Of a DNA stretch of 64,000 bases, positions 62,901-64,000 are shown one piece after another. The notes under the pieces are model-generated. The model did not search any database and was not told the origin of the DNA. It worked only from the letters and a program-made list of their open reading frames with translations. The position numbers were made by a program, and so were the translations under genes. Position 1 is the stretch's first letter. Each line of letters begins with the position of its first letter. This stretch comes from Bilabrum cf. latius (lineage: Eukaryota > Bigyra: Bicosoecida > Bigyra > Bicosoecida), in NCBI GenBank assembly GCA_965178125.1, contig OZ237757.1, positions 620,001 to 684,000 on the forward strand, read 5' to 3'.

Positions 62901-63480
62901 CCTGGCCTTCCACGAGCTGCTGATGCTGCGGAGCTGGAACGTGGTGGGTCTGGAGCAGGAGGAGCCCTACGGCGAGATCGAGATCGGCAAGGGGCCCCGC
63001 TTCGACAGCTCCTGCGGGGCACTCGACGCGGGAGCGGCTGCGGCTCGTGCTGCCGCGCTGGCTCCTGCGTCTGCGTCTGCGTCTGCGGTGCGGCCCTCGG
63101 GGGGGAGCGGGGACGAGGCCCCGGCAGTCCGAGGAGCCTCCTCGTCGTCATCGTCGTCTTCTGCTGCCGCTGCATCGTCATCGTCTTCCGGTTCCTCCTC
63201 GCGCCGTCGCCGCGCCTCTGCGCCCGCTACCGAGTCCAAGTCGGATGGCGAGCAGGAGGATGAGGAGGAGGAAGGGCAAGGCGGTGGGGAGGATAAAGAC
63301 GTTGAAGCTGATGAGATGGCTTCTAGCAGGGGCCGCAGCATGCTGGGGAAGAAGCGTGCGCGCCCTGGCAAGTCAGCATCTGCGTCCGGAGGTGGAGGGT
63401 CCAGGCGTAGCCGGGGCAAGGGTAAGAAGGGTGCTTCGGGAGGAAGAGCGCCCACTCGCAGAAGTTCCAGGGTGAGGTGA
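59983..63480 (+). CDS. RAD21: Cohesin kleisin subunit RAD21/SCC1
   Basis: Exons: 59983-60015, 60275-60365, 60526-60817, 60954-63480 (TGA); about 980 residues. The junctions rebuild the conserved N-terminus: MFIS-TAG-FTLTSR, SQLGRVWQAGHYDKKLSKTQ, then DMVLSPKIPLALRTTSFLLL and the SMC3-binding helix VRYLFNDCNEALVKMKLA. Many RAD21 proteins begin MFYSQF, so TAG 59995 sits at a Gln-compatible site. The middle is Gly/Asp/Ala-rich and disordered, with two more TAG codons (62125 and about 62617). The C-terminal winged helix, which binds the SMC1 head, is at about 62755-63000 (WHSRTKAVLRAV, LAALAFHELLMLRSWNVV, QEEPYGEIEIGKGPRF). A Ser-rich and basic tail follows, an addition to the usual family end. 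Role: closing the cohesin ring around sister chromatids in the nucleus. No clear separase site was found. A meiotic REC8-type paralogue is less likely. Confidence 0.9.
61345..61457 (+). repeat. Direct repeat copy 1 inside RAD21
   Basis: 113 bp, matching 62284-62396 at all but about three positions. It encodes GFGDDGFGGGFGDADMGG and the following GFEDDIGDGFGMGMDG. Confidence 0.9.
62284..62396 (+). repeat. Direct repeat copy 2 inside RAD21
   Basis: Same 113-bp unit as 61345-61457, in the same frame, 939 bp downstream. The differences I saw are silent or change a wobble base. Confidence 0.9.
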
Positions 63481-63782
63481 ATGCTTTGTGACAGCACTGG
63501 GTCGTTTGGGACCATTTTCTGGGCATGCTTGAGATGTCATTGCTTCCGTTCTGTTGCTTCAGACAGAATCACGGCACAGCGAACAAGCGATGCATGTACA
63601 TCGGTGACACCAACACTGGGTGCGAATTTAGCGGTTGGTTTAGGAGCCATGCTTGGAGCGATTCGACGGTTGCCCCAGCGAGAAACTCTGGTTTTCCATC
63701 GCCGCTATTCCGTTGTAACGTGCTGTCGTGCCAAGTTTGGGTCGCCACGAGCGCTAATCTCATTCGCTTGCCGTATACAGAC
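63481..63782. other. Intergenic region
   Basis: 302 bp between RAD21 and the next gene on the same strand. It should hold the RAD21 3' UTR and a promoter. I see no gene or clear element. Confidence 0.5.
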
Positions 63783-64000
63783 ATGCTTACGGTACTTGCA
63801 GCGGGTCTCCTGGTAGTAAAGGGACTGGCACTGAATATCAGCCGGTTCGATGAGGTGTTGCCTGCGTCCGAGGCTGGCTGGACGGCCGAGTTGAGTGTGG
63901 TCGACCTGAACCGGTCGCCCATGTCGTTTGAGCCGGGGAAGACGGTCATCCGCACAATGAATGGACATTACATGACCGCTGAAGTCCCTGAAGAAGGCCG
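63783..64000 (+). CDS. Start of a secreted protein of unknown family (cut by window end)
   Basis: An ATG at 63783 opens a frame that is still open at the window end (72 codons). It begins with a signal peptide (MLTVLAAGLLVVKGLALN). The following part (RFDEVLPASEAGWTAELSVV, SFEPGKTVIRTMNG) matches nothing I recognise. The frame has coding-like GC-rich third positions, whereas the bases before it do not. A first exon upstream cannot be excluded. Confidence 0.55.
   Translation, partial: MLTVLAAGLLVVKGLALNISRFDEVLPASEAGWTAELSVVDLNRSPMSFEPGKTVIRTMNGHYMTAEVPEEG

Noticed and set aside
1-63480. Read-through, pyrrolysine or selenocysteine as the explanation of in-frame stops
   Set aside because: TAG occurs in eight unrelated genes including a transposon, often several times and even twice in a row (53406-53411), which does not fit rare recoding; no TGA is internal, excluding selenocysteine.
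1-63480. UAG = Leu or Glu (known in other lineages)
   Set aside because: Some sites tolerate Glu (for example YLV-x-W of FN3), but the best internal alignments (QARD, SYQL, GGQDRG, ASQLEA, MFYSQF) all favour Gln, and none favours Leu.
1-64000. tRNA, rRNA, CRISPR arrays
   Set aside because: I saw no sequence with a tRNA cloverleaf, rRNA core or regular spacer-repeat pattern; in particular no tRNA-Gln(CUA) was spotted, though a covariance-model scan would be decisive.

Overview
This window is nuclear DNA of a GC-rich eukaryote, most likely a protist or alga. Evidence for a eukaryote: spliceosomal introns (donors GTGAG/GTAAG, acceptors CAG/TAG), signal peptides, a mitochondrial-ribosome protein with a presequence, a SET-domain histone methyltransferase, a cohesin kleisin, PDAT, an arylsulfatase and a pogo-like transposon. 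I cannot assign the lineage; giant FN3/PA14/filamin proteins and FG-GAP proteins rich in GDLDGDG motifs are common in stramenopile- or haptophyte-type genomes, but that is only suggestive.

The key to the window is its genetic code. Almost every gene is cut by in-frame TAG codons and by no other stop. When TAG is read as an amino acid the genes become complete, and alignments between internal repeats put glutamine at the TAG sites. All eight genes with a visible 3' end stop at TGA. I saw no TAA inside or at the end of any gene.

Layout: 1-38440 (-) is one giant gene: signal peptide, two small 5' introns, then one exon of at least 37,971 nt, open to the window edge (at least 12,700 residues), built of FN3 domains, a repeated module nested in them, PA14 and filamin-like domains. 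39626-42761 (+) is an AWS-SET-postSET methyltransferase. 43034-44040 (-) is mitochondrial ribosomal protein bL21m. 44251-48241 (+) is a membrane-anchored double FG-GAP protein with an NPLY tail motif. 48593-51286 is a pogo/Tigger-like DNA transposon with 23-bp terminal inverted repeats and a TA target-site duplication. 51333-55601 (+) is a long PDAT acyltransferase starting 45 bp from the transposon end. 55908-56669 (-) is a small single-pass membrane protein that appears only when TAG is read through. 56795-59445 (+) is a six-exon arylsulfatase with a 20-nt microexon. 59983-63480 (+) is a RAD21/SCC1 kleisin. 63783-64000 (+) is the start of a secreted protein that runs off the window.

The genes do not form one pathway. 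Three encode surface or secreted proteins (giant FN3 protein, FG-GAP protein, small membrane protein), the sulfatase would act in the secretory or extracellular space, and the SET and RAD21 genes are chromatin proteins. Several pairs are divergent with short shared promoters (bL21m/FG-GAP 210 bp; small membrane protein/sulfatase 125 bp).
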